Below, piece after piece: positions 40,738 to 49,518 of a DNA stretch of 64,000 nucleotides. The stretch is from Candidatus Nanopelagicales bacterium (GTDB lineage Bacteria > Actinomycetota > Actinomycetes > S36-B12 > GCA-2699445): NCBI GenBank assembly GCA_037045355.1, contig JBAOHO010000009.1:1-64000 (forward strand). Reading direction: 5' to 3'. A program made the position numbers and the translations under genes. Numbering within the stretch: position 1 is the stretch's first letter; every line of letters starts with the position of its first letter. The notes beneath the pieces are model-generated. The model was not told the origin of the DNA. It did not search any database and saw only the letters and a list, made by a program, of their open reading frames with translations.

Positions 40738-41584
40738 TCTGGTGCTCGTGACCGGCATGTCCGGCGCAGGCAAGTCCACGGCCGCGCGGGCCCTCGAAGA
40801 CGTCGGATGGTTCGTCATCGACAACCTGCCGCCGGGACTCTTGGCCGAGGCGGTGGCCGCCACTCCCGAACAGTCGAGTGCCACCGGACTCGCGGTCGTT
40901 GTCGACGCCCGGGGGGGAGATGTCTTCGACGACCTCTCGGCGGCATTGGGTCGACTGCGCCAAGACGGGGTCGACATTCGGACCCTGTTCCTGGAGGCCA
41001 GCGACGAAACCCTGGTCCGGCGCTTCGAGAGCAGTCGTCGGCCGCATCCCCTGCAGGGTTCCGGCCGAATCCTCGACGGGCTGGAACGGGAGCGAGAACT
41101 GCTGGCCGAGTTCCGGGCCGATGCCGACATCGTGGTGGACACCACCATGCTCAACGTCCACGATCTACGCCGACGCGTGGAGGCCGCGTTCCCGGACGAG
41201 AAGCGGGTGGCCCTGCGGGCGACCATCATGTCGTTCGGGTTCAAGTACGGCATCCCCGTCGACGCGGACATCGTCCTCGACGTCCGATTCCTCCCCAACC
41301 CCTACTGGGTCCCGGAGTTGAAGGAACGCACGGGCCTGGACGGTCCGGTGAACGACTATGTCGTGGACCGACCTGAGGCGGCGGAGTTCCTGCGTAGGGT
41401 CACCGGATTGGTGGATCTGGTGGCCGACGGATTCCTGCGTGAGGGTAAGCGCTACATCACCGTTGCCATCGGGTGCACCGGGGGTAAACACCGCTCGGTG
41501 GCGATGTCGGAGAACCTGAGTGTCCGCCTGGTGAAGAACGGCGTCGAGACCTTGGTGATGCACCGCGACCTGGGGCGCGAATGA
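40721..41584 (+). CDS. rapZ: RNase adaptor / nucleotide-binding protein RapZ (YvcJ)
   Basis: 287 residues; ATG preceded by AAGGAG with suitable spacing. The P-loop GMSGAGKST is at residues 13-21; DARGG, RRPHPLQ and the C-terminal IGCTGGKHRSV are the family signatures. In E. coli RapZ directs RNase E to the sRNA GlmZ and senses glucosamine-6-phosphate; in Gram-positives YvcJ's role is less clear. It is always next to yvcK and whiA in actinobacteria, as here. Ends overlap uvrC and yvcK. Confidence 0.95.
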   Translation: MTSPPDLVLVTGMSGAGKSTAARALEDVGWFVIDNLPPGLLAEAVAATPEQSSATGLAVVVDARGGDVFDDLSAALGRLRQDGVDIRTLFLEASDETLVRRFESSRRPHPLQGSGRILDGLERERELLAEFRADADIVVDTTMLNVHDLRRRVEAAFPDEKRVALRATIMSFGFKYGIPVDADIVLDVRFLPNPYWVPELKERTGLDGPVNDYVVDRPEAAEFLRRVTGLVDLVADGFLREGKRYITVAIGCTGGKHRSVAMSENLSVRLVKNGVETLVMHRDLGRE

Positions 41585-42576
41585 GGCGGATCAGGAACTT
41601 CCCCGAGGGGCACGGTCCGAGTGTGGTCGCATTGGGTGGCGGTCACGGGCTGGCCGCGACCCTGAGTGCGATGCGGCGGGTCACCGACAATCTGACCGCG
41701 ATCGTCGGTGTCTCGGACGATGGAGGTTCGTCCGGTCGGCTGCGTCAGCAGTTCGCCGTCGTCCCGCCCGGGGACCTGCGCATGGCGCTGGCGGCACTGT
41801 GCGGGGACGATACTTGGGGTCGCACCTGGAGTCGGGTCGTGCAGCACCGGTTCGGTGGCACGGGCGACCTGAAGGGCCACTCACTCGGCAACCTCCTGAT
41901 CATGTCTCTGTGGGAAGAGACCGGGGACGTCGTCGCGGGTCTCGACTGGGTCGCCGCATTGCTGGGGGCGCAAGGCCGAGTGCTGCCCGTGAGCCTCGAG
42001 CCGCTGGAGATCGTCGCGCGCGTCGCGGGACTCGACCCCGCCGATCCACTGTCCGACACCTTGGTGCACGGGCAGGTGGCGGTGGCGACCACCCAGGGGG
42101 TGGTCCGGCATCTGGCCATCGACCCGCCCGATCCACCCGCCTGCCCCGAGGCGCTGGACGCGGTCGGAGAGGCGGATGTGATCCTGCTCGGGCCGGGATC
42201 CTGGTACACCTCCGTGATCGCGCCGCTCCTTGTCCCTGAACTGGCGGCAAGTATCGCGGAAAGCCCCGCGAAGCGGGTCGTCGTGCTTAACCTTGTGCCG
42301 CAGCAGGGCGAGACGACCGGGTTCACCCCGGAGCGGTACATCTCGGTACTGGGCGAACATGTGGGGGGATTCCGTGCTGATGCGGTTGTGGCTGATCCCC
42401 GCAGCGTGACGGACCCGCGGCGACTGGCGCGCGTGTGCGCCGATGAGTTGGGAGCTGAGTTGGTGTTGAGGCCGGTGGCGGCGCCGCGGGGTGCCGAAGA
42501 TGTGCACGATCCCGACCTCCTGGCGGGGGCGTTGGCCGAGATCAGCGGGCGTGGCAGGATCTCGACATGGCGCTGA
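41581..42576 (+). CDS. yvcK: Gluconeogenesis factor YvcK (CofD-like, UDP-sugar binding)
   Basis: 331 residues, ATGA overlap with rapZ. Starts with the nucleotide-binding ALGGGHGLAATLSAMRR and VSDDGGSSGRLRQQF, followed by PPGDLRMALAAL and HSLGNLLIMSLWEE, all diagnostic of the CofD/YvcK superfamily. YvcK (CuvA in mycobacteria) links carbon metabolism to cell-wall synthesis and binds UDP-GlcNAc-type sugars. Followed by whiA with a 10-nt overlap. Confidence 0.95.
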   Translation: MRRIRNFPEGHGPSVVALGGGHGLAATLSAMRRVTDNLTAIVGVSDDGGSSGRLRQQFAVVPPGDLRMALAALCGDDTWGRTWSRVVQHRFGGTGDLKGHSLGNLLIMSLWEETGDVVAGLDWVAALLGAQGRVLPVSLEPLEIVARVAGLDPADPLSDTLVHGQVAVATTQGVVRHLAIDPPDPPACPEALDAVGEADVILLGPGSWYTSVIAPLLVPELAASIAESPAKRVVVLNLVPQQGETTGFTPERYISVLGEHVGGFRADAVVADPRSVTDPRRLARVCADELGAELVLRPVAAPRGAEDVHDPDLLAGALAEISGRGRISTWR

Positions 42577-43547
42577 CGGCTGAAGTCAAGGACGAGATCA
42601 GCCGACTGCCGATCACCAAGACCTGCTGTCGCAAGGCCGAGGTCGCGACAATGCTGCGGGTCGGGGGAAGTCTGCAGGTGATCTCCGGAGAGATCGTCAT
42701 CGAGGCCGAATTCGACACCAGCGCGATCGCCCGCCGGGTCCGCAAGGACATCGCCGAGTTGTACGGGCATGAGGTGACGCTGTCGGTCATCCAACCGACC
42801 GGCCTGCGCCGCGGCACCAAGTACGCGATCCGGGTCACCCAGGGGGGCCCGTGGCTGGCACGCCAGACGGGACTCGTGGACGGTCGCGGTCGACCTGTGC
42901 GGGGCCTGCCCCCGTCCGTGGTGTCAGGTGGCCCCTGCGATGCCGAAGCCGCGTGGCGGGGTGCGTTCATGGCGCACGGCTCCTTGACCGAACCCGGCCG
43001 CTCGTCAGCGCTGGAGATCACCTGCCCGAGCAGTGAGACCGCTCTTGCCCTGGTGGGTGCTGCCCGAAGGCTGGGGATCGCGGCGAAAGCGCGTGAGGTT
43101 CGTGGAGTCGACCGCGTGGTCATCCGTGACGGCGACGCGATCGGCGACATGCTCACCCGGATGGGCGCCCACCAGGCCCGCTTGACGTGGGAGGACCGGC
43201 GCATGCGGCGGGAGGTCCGGGCCACCGCCAACCGACTGGCCAACTTCGACGACGCCAACCTGCGTCGCTCCGCTCGGGCCGCCGTCGCCGCGGGTGCCCG
43301 CCTCGAGCGGGCGCTGGAGATCCTCGGTGACGATGTCCCCGAACACCTCCGGGTCGCTGGACAACTACGCATCGACCACCGCCAAGCGAGCCTGGAGGAG
43401 TTGGGCGCCCTCGCGTCGCCGCCGCTGACCAAGGACGCCATCGCGGGGCGGATCCGGCGCCTTCTGGCCATGGCCGACAAGCGCGCCGCGGATCTGGGGA
43501 TCGAGGGCACCGAGGCCAACCTCACCGAGGACATGCTCGACGACTGA
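42567..43547 (+). CDS. whiA: Sporulation/cell-division regulator WhiA
   Basis: 326 residues. An N-terminal domain derived from LAGLIDADG homing endonucleases (GGSLQVISGEIVIEAEF; RGAFMAHGSLTEP) without the catalytic acids and a C-terminal helix-turn-helix (ANLRRSARAAVAAGARLE; LEELGALASPPLTKDAIAGRIRRLL). In Streptomyces WhiA with WhiB controls septation genes; in non-sporulating bacteria it affects division and metabolism. Last gene of the uvrC-rapZ-yvcK-whiA unit. Confidence 0.96.
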   Translation: MALTAEVKDEISRLPITKTCCRKAEVATMLRVGGSLQVISGEIVIEAEFDTSAIARRVRKDIAELYGHEVTLSVIQPTGLRRGTKYAIRVTQGGPWLARQTGLVDGRGRPVRGLPPSVVSGGPCDAEAAWRGAFMAHGSLTEPGRSSALEITCPSSETALALVGAARRLGIAAKAREVRGVDRVVIRDGDAIGDMLTRMGAHQARLTWEDRRMRREVRATANRLANFDDANLRRSARAAVAAGARLERALEILGDDVPEHLRVAGQLRIDHRQASLEELGALASPPLTKDAIAGRIRRLLAMADKRAADLGIEGTEANLTEDMLDD

Positions 43548-43814
43548 CCGTCGCGCTTGGCTGCGGGCTGCGGGCTGCGGGAATCGGGCTGCGGGAATCG
43601 GGGATTAACGCGGGATTAACGGAGTTTGACGTCTCGAGATCGCGCTGCCCGTCGAGGTCCTGGGCAGGGGACTCGGCCGCGCGACCGTCGGAGGTGTTCG
43701 CTAGGGTCGCAGATGTGGGGTTCCCGACCATCGGAGCCGACTGCCTGTCGGTCGAAGCCGGTGATCACCGCACGCAAGCACGGTTAGTGATCGAGGACTG
43801 CTAAGGAGTAGACG
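43548..43814 (+). promoter_or_regulatory. whiA-gap intergenic region: heptad repeats and gap promoter
   Basis: At 43561-43602 six 7-bp units alternate between CTGCGGG and AATCGGG, and GGGATTAACG follows twice. TAGGGT at 43702-43707 is a good -10 box; it would give a leader of about 100 nt. AAGGAG at 43803-43808 is the ribosome-binding site for the GTG start of gap. Confidence 0.5.
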
Positions 43815-44867
43815 GTGACCATCAAGGTAGGCATCAACGGGTTCGGCCGCATCGGGCGCAACTTCTACCGGGCGGTACGCGAGCAGGCGTCCCACGGTTT
43901 CGTCGCCAACGCGCTCCTCGCGCTGACGGGTGAAGACATCGAGATCGTCGCGGTCAACGACCTCACCGACAACCGCACTCTCGCGCACTTGCTGAAGTAC
44001 GACTCGATCCTGGGACGCATGGATGCCGACGTGCAGGTCACGCCGGATGCGATCGTGGTCGACGGCAAGCCCATCAAGGCTCTCGCCGAGACCGATCCGG
44101 CCAAGTTGCCGTGGGGCGAACTGGGTGCAGAGGTCGTTATCGAGTCCACCGGCCGCTTCACCGACCGCGACTCCGCTCTGCTGCACGTGGCGGCGGGAGC
44201 CAAGAAGGTTCTCATCTCCGCGCCCGCCAAGAACCCCGACGTCACCATCGTCATGGGCGTCAACCAGAACGACTACGACCCCGACAAGGACGTCGTCATC
44301 TCCAACGCCTCCTGCACCACGAACTGCCTCGCCCCGATGGCCAAGGCCATCTACGACGCGTTCGGCATCGAGTGGGGGCTGATGACCACCATCCACGCCT
44401 ACACCAACGACCAGGTCATCCTCGACGCGCCGCACAAGGATCTGCGCCGCGCCCGCGCCGGAGCCCTGAACATGATTCCGACCACGACCGGAGCCGCCCG
44501 GGCGATCGGACTGGTCATGCCCGAGCTCAAGGGCAAGCTCGATGGCTACGCCATGCGGGTGCCGGTACCCACGGGGTCTGCCACCGATCTCACTGTCGAG
44601 TTGACGACCGCCACCACGGCCGAAGAACTCAACGCGGCGGTCAAGGCGGCAGCTGAGGGCCCCCTGAATGGAATCCTCAAGTACACCGAGGATCCGATCG
44701 TGTCGTCGGACATCGTCACCGACCCGCATTCGTGCATCTTCGACGCCTCGCTGACCAGCACCATGGGCAACACCGCCAAGGTCCTCGGTTGGTACGACAA
44801 CGAATGGGGCTACTCGAACCGCTTGGTCGATCTGGTCCGCTTCGTCGGTGCCCCGCTGAACTCGTGA
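43815..44867 (+). CDS. gap: Glyceraldehyde-3-phosphate dehydrogenase (type I)
   Basis: 350 residues, GTG start with AAGGAG upstream. NAD-binding GINGFGRIGRNFYRA, the adenosine-binding Asp in VNDLTD (favouring NAD over NADP), catalytic ASCTTNC and WYDNEWGYSNR at the C-terminus. Relative to the E. coli enzyme there is an N-terminal insertion (QASHGFVANALLALTG) also found in other actinobacterial Gap proteins. Converts glyceraldehyde-3-phosphate to 1,3-bisphosphoglycerate. The stop overlaps pgk (GTGA), making a gap-pgk-tpiA operon. Confidence 0.98.
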   Translation: MTIKVGINGFGRIGRNFYRAVREQASHGFVANALLALTGEDIEIVAVNDLTDNRTLAHLLKYDSILGRMDADVQVTPDAIVVDGKPIKALAETDPAKLPWGELGAEVVIESTGRFTDRDSALLHVAAGAKKVLISAPAKNPDVTIVMGVNQNDYDPDKDVVISNASCTTNCLAPMAKAIYDAFGIEWGLMTTIHAYTNDQVILDAPHKDLRRARAGALNMIPTTTGAARAIGLVMPELKGKLDGYAMRVPVPTGSATDLTVELTTATTAEELNAAVKAAAEGPLNGILKYTEDPIVSSDIVTDPHSCIFDASLTSTMGNTAKVLGWYDNEWGYSNRLVDLVRFVGAPLNS

Positions 44868-46066
44868 AGACCCTCGCCGACCTCGATGTCCGGGGCCGAC
44901 GGGTCCTGGTGCGCGCCGACCTGAACGTTCCGTTGGCCCAGGCCGACGGTGTCGCGACCATCACGGACGACGGACGTATCCGAGCGTCCCTGCCCACGCT
45001 GCGTGCCCTCAGCGAGGCTGGGGCGCGGGTCATCGTGGTCGCGCATCTGGGTCGGCCCAAGGGAGAGGCCAAACCCGAGCTCTCACTGGCTCCGGTGGCG
45101 CGTCGCATGTCGGAACTCCTCGGACAGACCGTCGTCTTCGTGCCGGCGATCACGGGGGACACCGCGCGGGATGCGGTTGCCGCCATGGCGGACGGCGACA
45201 TCATCTTGCTGGAGAACATCCGGTTCGATGCCCGGGAGACCTCGAAGGATGCCCGGGAGCGAGCCGCGCTGGCCGATGAGTTGGCCGAACTGGCCGATGT
45301 CTACGTCAGCGACGGTTTCGGCGTTGTCCACCGCGAACAGGCGAGTGTCACCGATGTCGCCCGTCGGCTCGACCGGGCCGCCGGCAATCTGGTTCAGACC
45401 GAGGCCGAGGTGTTCCGCAAGGTACTCGAGGACCCCGACCGGCCGTACGTCGTCATCCTGGGCGGTGCCAAGGTGTCGGACAAACTCGGGGTGATCGACA
45501 ACCTGCTCAAGTCCGTCGACCGACTGCTGATCGGCGGTGGGATGTGCTACACGTTCCTGGCCGCCAAAGGCTACGGGGTGGGGGATTCGCTACTGGAAGC
45601 CGACCAGATCGACACCGTGCGGCAGGTTCTCGCCGACGCCCAACAGCGTGGCGTCGAGGTCGTGCTACCGGTCGACATCGTCGTGGCTGACGACTTCGCC
45701 CCTGATGCTGCCACTGCCACGGTCCCCGCGGATGGGATCGAACCCGGGTGGCGCGGGTTGGATATCGGACCCGAATCAGTGGCGCTGTTCCAGAGCAAGC
45801 TCGCCGATGCCCGCACCATCGTGTGGAACGGTCCCATGGGGGTCTTCGAGATGCCCGCGTTCGCGGCCGGCACCCGCGCCGTTGCCGAGACAGTGGCCGC
45901 CTCCAATGCGTTCACTGTCATCGGTGGTGGTGACAGCGCCGCCGCCGTGCGCCAGTTCGGGCTTCCCGACGACGACTTCTCGCACATCTCCACCGGGGGT
46001 GGCGCGAGTCTCGAGTTCCTCGAGGGCAAAACCCTGCCCGGTATCGCAGTGTTGGAGGAGTCCTGA
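44864..46066 (+). CDS. pgk: Phosphoglycerate kinase
   Basis: 400 residues from the GTG overlapping the gap stop by 4 nt; the frame upstream of it is within gap and not coding. Substrate-binding RADLNVPL, HLGRPKGE and the nucleotide-binding GGAKVSDKLGVIDNL and IGGGDSAAAVRQFG are intact. Makes ATP and 3-phosphoglycerate from 1,3-bisphosphoglycerate. Confidence 0.98.
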   Translation: MKTLADLDVRGRRVLVRADLNVPLAQADGVATITDDGRIRASLPTLRALSEAGARVIVVAHLGRPKGEAKPELSLAPVARRMSELLGQTVVFVPAITGDTARDAVAAMADGDIILLENIRFDARETSKDARERAALADELAELADVYVSDGFGVVHREQASVTDVARRLDRAAGNLVQTEAEVFRKVLEDPDRPYVVILGGAKVSDKLGVIDNLLKSVDRLLIGGGMCYTFLAAKGYGVGDSLLEADQIDTVRQVLADAQQRGVEVVLPVDIVVADDFAPDAATATVPADGIEPGWRGLDIGPESVALFQSKLADARTIVWNGPMGVFEMPAFAAGTRAVAETVAASNAFTVIGGGDSAAAVRQFGLPDDDFSHISTGGGASLEFLEGKTLPGIAVLEES

Positions 46067-46854
46067 TGGCCGATCGGCGACCGCTCATGGCGGGCAACTG
46101 GAAGATGAACCTCAACCACCTGGAGGCCATCGCACACGTCCAGAAGATCGCGTTCTCGCTCAACGAGAAGGACCTCACCGAGGTCGAGGTCGCGGTCATT
46201 CCGCCGTTCACGGACCTTCGATCGGTTCAGACGCTGATCGAGGGGGACAAGTACAAGATCGCTTTCGGAGCGCAGGACTGCTCCGAGCATGACTCCGGTG
46301 CCTACACCGGCGAGGTGTCCGCGGCCATGCTCGCCAAGTTGGGGTGCACATTCGTGGTGGTCGGCCACAGCGAGCGCCGTGAGTATCACGACGAGACAGA
46401 CGAGGTCGTCAACACCAAGGCCAAGCAGGTCATCAAGAACGACATGACCCCCATCGTGTGCGTGGGGGAGGGGCTGGCCATCCGGCAAGCCGGCGACCAC
46501 GTCCAGTACACGCTCGATCAGGTCTCCGGCTCCCTCGCGGGGATTCCCGCGGACCAGATCGCGGAGTTGGTCGTCGCCTACGAACCGGTCTGGGCGATCG
46601 GCACGGGCGAGGTGGCGACGCCGCAGGACGCCCAAGAGGTGTGCGGTGCCATCCGCTCGCACATCGCGAACATGCATTCGGCTGATGTCGCCGACCGCAC
46701 CCGCATTCTCTACGGCGGCTCGGTGAAGTCGTCCAACGTCGCCGCGATCATGGCCGAAGCGGACATCGACGGTGCACTCATCGGCGGCGCCAGTCTGGAC
46801 CCCGACGAGTTCGTCACGATCTGCAAGTTCCCGCAGCATCCGCCGCTCACCTGA
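46066..46854 (+). CDS. tpiA: Triosephosphate isomerase
   Basis: 262 residues; the ATG shares one base with the pgk stop (TGATG). GNWKMNL carries the catalytic Lys, VVGHSERR the His, and AYEPVWAIGTG the catalytic Glu; the phosphate loop is YGGSVKSSN. Interconverts dihydroxyacetone phosphate and glyceraldehyde-3-phosphate. Third gene of the glycolytic operon. Confidence 0.98.
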   Translation: MADRRPLMAGNWKMNLNHLEAIAHVQKIAFSLNEKDLTEVEVAVIPPFTDLRSVQTLIEGDKYKIAFGAQDCSEHDSGAYTGEVSAAMLAKLGCTFVVVGHSERREYHDETDEVVNTKAKQVIKNDMTPIVCVGEGLAIRQAGDHVQYTLDQVSGSLAGIPADQIAELVVAYEPVWAIGTGEVATPQDAQEVCGAIRSHIANMHSADVADRTRILYGGSVKSSNVAAIMAEADIDGALIGGASLDPDEFVTICKFPQHPPLT

Positions 46855-46861
46855 TGTGGGT

Positions 46862-46892
46862 TACCCTGGTGCGGTTCGAATGGAGTGAACCG
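46862..46892 (+). promoter_or_regulatory. Promoter -10 and ribosome-binding site of secG
   Basis: TACCCT (46862-46867) suggests a start near 46874; GGAG at 46882-46885 is well placed for the GTG at 46892. secG may therefore have its own promoter in addition to read-through from tpiA. Confidence 0.4.
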
Positions 46893-47131
46893 TGACCCTT
46901 GTCCTGCAGATCGTGCTGGTGTTGACGAGCCTGCTGCTCATCGGGCTGATCCTGCTCCACAAGGGCAAGGGTGGCGGCCTGTCGGACATGTTCGGCGGCG
47001 GAATCAGCAGCAGCGTCGGGGGTTCCTCGGTCGCGGAGAAGAACCTCGACCGCATCACGATCGTCATCGCCGTCATCTGGCTGGCCAGTATCGTCGGGCT
47101 CGGCCTGCTGGTTGGCAGCGCATCTGAGTAG
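46892..47131 (+). CDS. secG: Preprotein translocase subunit SecG
   Basis: 79 residues with two membrane helices (LVLQIVLVLTSLLLIGLILL and ITIVIAVIWLASIVGLGLLV) joined by the Gly/Ser-rich cytoplasmic loop KGKGGGLSDMFGGG that defines SecG. It assists SecYE in protein export. The position after tpiA is conserved in actinobacteria. Confidence 0.95.
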   Translation: MTLVLQIVLVLTSLLLIGLILLHKGKGGGLSDMFGGGISSSVGGSSVAEKNLDRITIVIAVIWLASIVGLGLLVGSASE

Positions 47132-47186
47132 CTTCCGGCTGAGCGACGCGCCGAGCGTTGTGCCCGGATCCCGAACGGGAGCGATC

Positions 47187-47243
47187 TAGAGTCTTCTGGT
47201 GGCACACGCTCGTGTGCCCGGCGTCAGGTGGAGGTCAACAGTC
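47187..47243 (+). promoter_or_regulatory. rbpA promoter and leader
   Basis: TAGAGT (47187-47192) predicts a start near 47199; GGAGGT at about 47228 is a strong ribosome-binding site nine bases before the GTG at 47244. A GTG at 47199 in the same frame is less likely because conserved RbpA sequence begins only after 47244. Confidence 0.45.
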
Positions 47244-47582
47244 GTGGCAGGTGGACAAGCCATTCGCGGCAGCCGAGTCGGCGCCGGACCGATGGGCGAA
47301 GCGGAACGGGGCGAAACCGCTCCGAGAGTCGAGATTTCGTTCTGGTGCGCCAACGGCCACGAGAGCACGCCGAGTTTCCTGCGCGGAGCGTCGGTGCCCG
47401 AGTCCTGGGACTGCCCACGCTGTGGATGGCCCGCCGGGCGCGACCAGGACAACCCACCCGCCCCGCCCAAGATCGAGCCGTACAAGACCCATCTCGCCTA
47501 TGTCAAAGAGCGGCGTTCGGAGTCCGACGCCGAGGCCATCTTGAACGAAGCGCTCGAGGATCTGCGCAACGACCCGTTCTGA
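47244..47582 (+). CDS. rbpA: RNA polymerase-binding protein RbpA
   Basis: 112 residues. The N-terminal tail RGSRVGAG contacts promoter DNA in RbpA homologues; the core has a zinc-ribbon pattern CANGHE and CPRCGW, as in Streptomyces RbpA and unlike the mycobacterial form that lost the Cys residues; the C-terminal KTHLAYVKERRS matches the linker and sigma-interaction domain (THWDMLLERR in others, so the WDML part is diverged). RbpA stabilises the open complex with the principal sigma factor. It lies after secG as in other actinobacteria, and converges on pgl. Confidence 0.9.
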   Translation: MAGGQAIRGSRVGAGPMGEAERGETAPRVEISFWCANGHESTPSFLRGASVPESWDCPRCGWPAGRDQDNPPAPPKIEPYKTHLAYVKERRSESDAEAILNEALEDLRNDPF

Positions 47583-47632
47583 TCTGTCTGCTGCACCCTG
47601 ATCCCTCTGCGTCATCTGCGGGGATGCGGCGG

Positions 47633-48421
47633 TCAGGAGCGGTGACGCAAACTGTCCGGCAACTCAGACGCCGCTGATTCGTCGATCAGGGCGAGCGTTC
47701 GGCGTGTTCCGACTGCTCCCGCTGCCGGGTATCGGTTGCGGTCCGCACCAGGAGCCAACGCCTCAGCGAGTGCCGCTGCCTTCTCCTGGCCGGCGGCGAC
47801 GAGCCATACTTCGGTGGCCGAGCAGATCACCGGAAATGTGAATGACAGCCGCGTCGGAGGCGGCTTGGGGGAGTCGGTGACGGGGACGACCGTGCGGTCT
47901 GCGACGGTCGTCTCGCCATGCTCGGGGAACAGCGAGGCGATGTGGGCATCGGGCCCCACGCCGAGCATGAGGACGTCGAACCGGGGCACCGCGAGGCCAC
48001 CACTGGCGCCCTGGCCGGCCGCCACCCGCGCCAGTTCAGCGGCGTGGGCGTCTGCGGCAGCGACGGGATCGTCCCCCCACGACCCGCCGGTGGCAGGCAT
48101 GGCGTGCACCCGAGCTTGGTCGATCGGCAAGGCGGAGAGCATGGCATCGTACGCCTGCTTCTCGTTACGATCCGGATCTGTCGCTGCCACGAACCGCTCA
48201 TCACCCCAGTAGAAGTCGACCGCATCCCAGGCGACCGCCCGGGCCGCCGGGTTGGCGACGACGGCCCGCTGGCTCTTGCCACCCATACCTCCACCGGTCA
48301 GCACGACGCCCGCGTCCCCGTGTGCCACCTGCGCATCGATGATCGACGTGATCAGCCGAGCGGCGACCGAAGCGGCGAGCGACTCCGAGTCCGGATGGAC
48401 GATGACCTCGACGGCGGTCAT
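47633..48421 (-). CDS. pgl: 6-phosphogluconolactonase
   Basis: 262 residues of the DevB/SOL type: VVLTGGGMGGKSQ, DFYWGDERFV (catalytic region) and VLMLGVGPDAHIASLFPEH. Hydrolyses 6-phosphogluconolactone, the Zwf product. It overlaps the opcA stop by 4 nt and is the last gene of the tal-zwf-opcA-pgl run. Confidence 0.95.
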   Translation of the reverse strand: MTAVEVIVHPDSESLAASVAARLITSIIDAQVAHGDAGVVLTGGGMGGKSQRAVVANPAARAVAWDAVDFYWGDERFVAATDPDRNEKQAYDAMLSALPIDQARVHAMPATGGSWGDDPVAAADAHAAELARVAAGQGASGGLAVPRFDVLMLGVGPDAHIASLFPEHGETTVADRTVVPVTDSPKPPPTRLSFTFPVICSATEVWLVAAGQEKAAALAEALAPGADRNRYPAAGAVGTRRTLALIDESAASELPDSLRHRS

Positions 48422-49518
48422 GACTTCTTCCCGGTTGCCTTCTTGACCGGTGCCTTCTTGGCCGGTGCCTTCTTGGCCGGTGCCTTCTTGGCCGGGGCCT
48501 TCGCGGGCGCTTTCCTCGCTGCTGGGGTCTTCTTCGCCGTTGTCTTCCGAGCGCCGCGCTTCGCCGCCGGCTTGCGGGCCTTCTTGGTCCCGCCGCCTTC
48601 CAGTCTCAGTTTGCCCTCACCGACGCCCGCCAGCGCCTGCAGGGCCTCGCCGTACACCTCGTCGGCGTCGAGCCGACGCAGTTCCTCAGCGAGCAGGTCG
48701 CCGGTCTCACGGCGGGGCAGCGCGATCGTGGCCGGGGGCAGACCGGCACGCGTCAACTTCGCCACCCTGCCATCGGGTCGACTGATCGTGATGTCGCCCG
48801 TGCTCGTGATCATCCGCACACTGGTGATCCCCGGACCGCGGCTGTTGATGACATTCACCGGCACCTTCAGCCGGGAGTGCAGCCAGGCAGCCAGCATGAA
48901 AGCGGAGGCGTGCGACCGCTGACCGCTGACCTCGGCCCCGACCAGGTGGCCGTGGGGTTGATCCAGGCTGGTGGCGAGCAGGGTGCGCCAGTTGGTGGTT
49001 TGTGTCCACGCCAGGTCCGTGTCGCCGGGGTGGTATCCCGCGACGCGATCCTGGAGCGCCACCACCTGGCGGGCAGCGGTCATGGCCGTGGTGATCCGGC
49101 GCTGGGCGTGGGCCCCGATCGGGTCATGGATGGGGATCTTGGGCGCATCGTGCGGCCACCAGGCGACCACCGGAGTATCGGTGAGGAGCAGCGGAATCGC
49201 CACCGACCCCGGGTGCTTGGCCAGTTCTCCACGCAGCCGCAGCACCGCGACCTCGCCTGGCCCCTCGTCGCCGCCGACCGAGATCTCGGCATCGAGACGC
49301 GGAGCTGACCGCCCCTTCCGGGGAATCAGTACGACGATGCGCATGGGATGCTCCTGAGCGGCGTAGGACGCGGCCTGGGTTGCATCGGCCTGGGTCTCCT
49401 CGTCGGCGAGAACCAAGAGGGTCAGCACCATGCCGGTGGCCAGGGCCCCCATACGGTGGCGTTCGGCGGAGATCGCCGCAGCGACCGCGTTACCGGTGGT
49501 GTCCTCCAAGCGGATCAT
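48418..49518 (-). CDS. opcA: Glucose-6-phosphate dehydrogenase assembly protein OpcA with histone H1-like tail
   Basis: 366 residues. Residues 1-305 are the actinobacterial OpcA family (PMRIVVLIPRKGRS, LLLTDTPVVAWWPHDAP, NVINSRGPGITSVRM), which supports assembly or activity of Zwf. Residues about 308-366 are almost only Lys, Ala, Pro and Arg (KKAPAKKAP repeats), like the C-terminal tails of histone H1-like and HU/HupB-type proteins. The tail is encoded by a 15-bp tandem repeat (about 48430-48500) in the same frame, so it is part of the gene, not a shadow. Tail function is unknown; nucleic-acid binding is the obvious suggestion. Overlaps pgl and zwf by 4 nt each. Confidence 0.92.
   Translation of the reverse strand: MIRLEDTTGNAVAAAISAERHRMGALATGMVLTLLVLADEETQADATQAASYAAQEHPMRIVVLIPRKGRSAPRLDAEISVGGDEGPGEVAVLRLRGELAKHPGSVAIPLLLTDTPVVAWWPHDAPKIPIHDPIGAHAQRRITTAMTAARQVVALQDRVAGYHPGDTDLAWTQTTNWRTLLATSLDQPHGHLVGAEVSGQRSHASAFMLAAWLHSRLKVPVNVINSRGPGITSVRMITSTGDITISRPDGRVAKLTRAGLPPATIALPRRETGDLLAEELRRLDADEVYGEALQALAGVGEGKLRLEGGGTKKARKPAAKRGARKTTAKKTPAARKAPAKAPAKKAPAKKAPAKKAPVKKATGKKS

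Noticed and set aside
42567..43547. WhiA read as an active LAGLIDADG homing endonuclease
   Set aside because: WhiA carries a degenerate version of the fold without catalytic acids and a C-terminal HTH, so it is a regulator.
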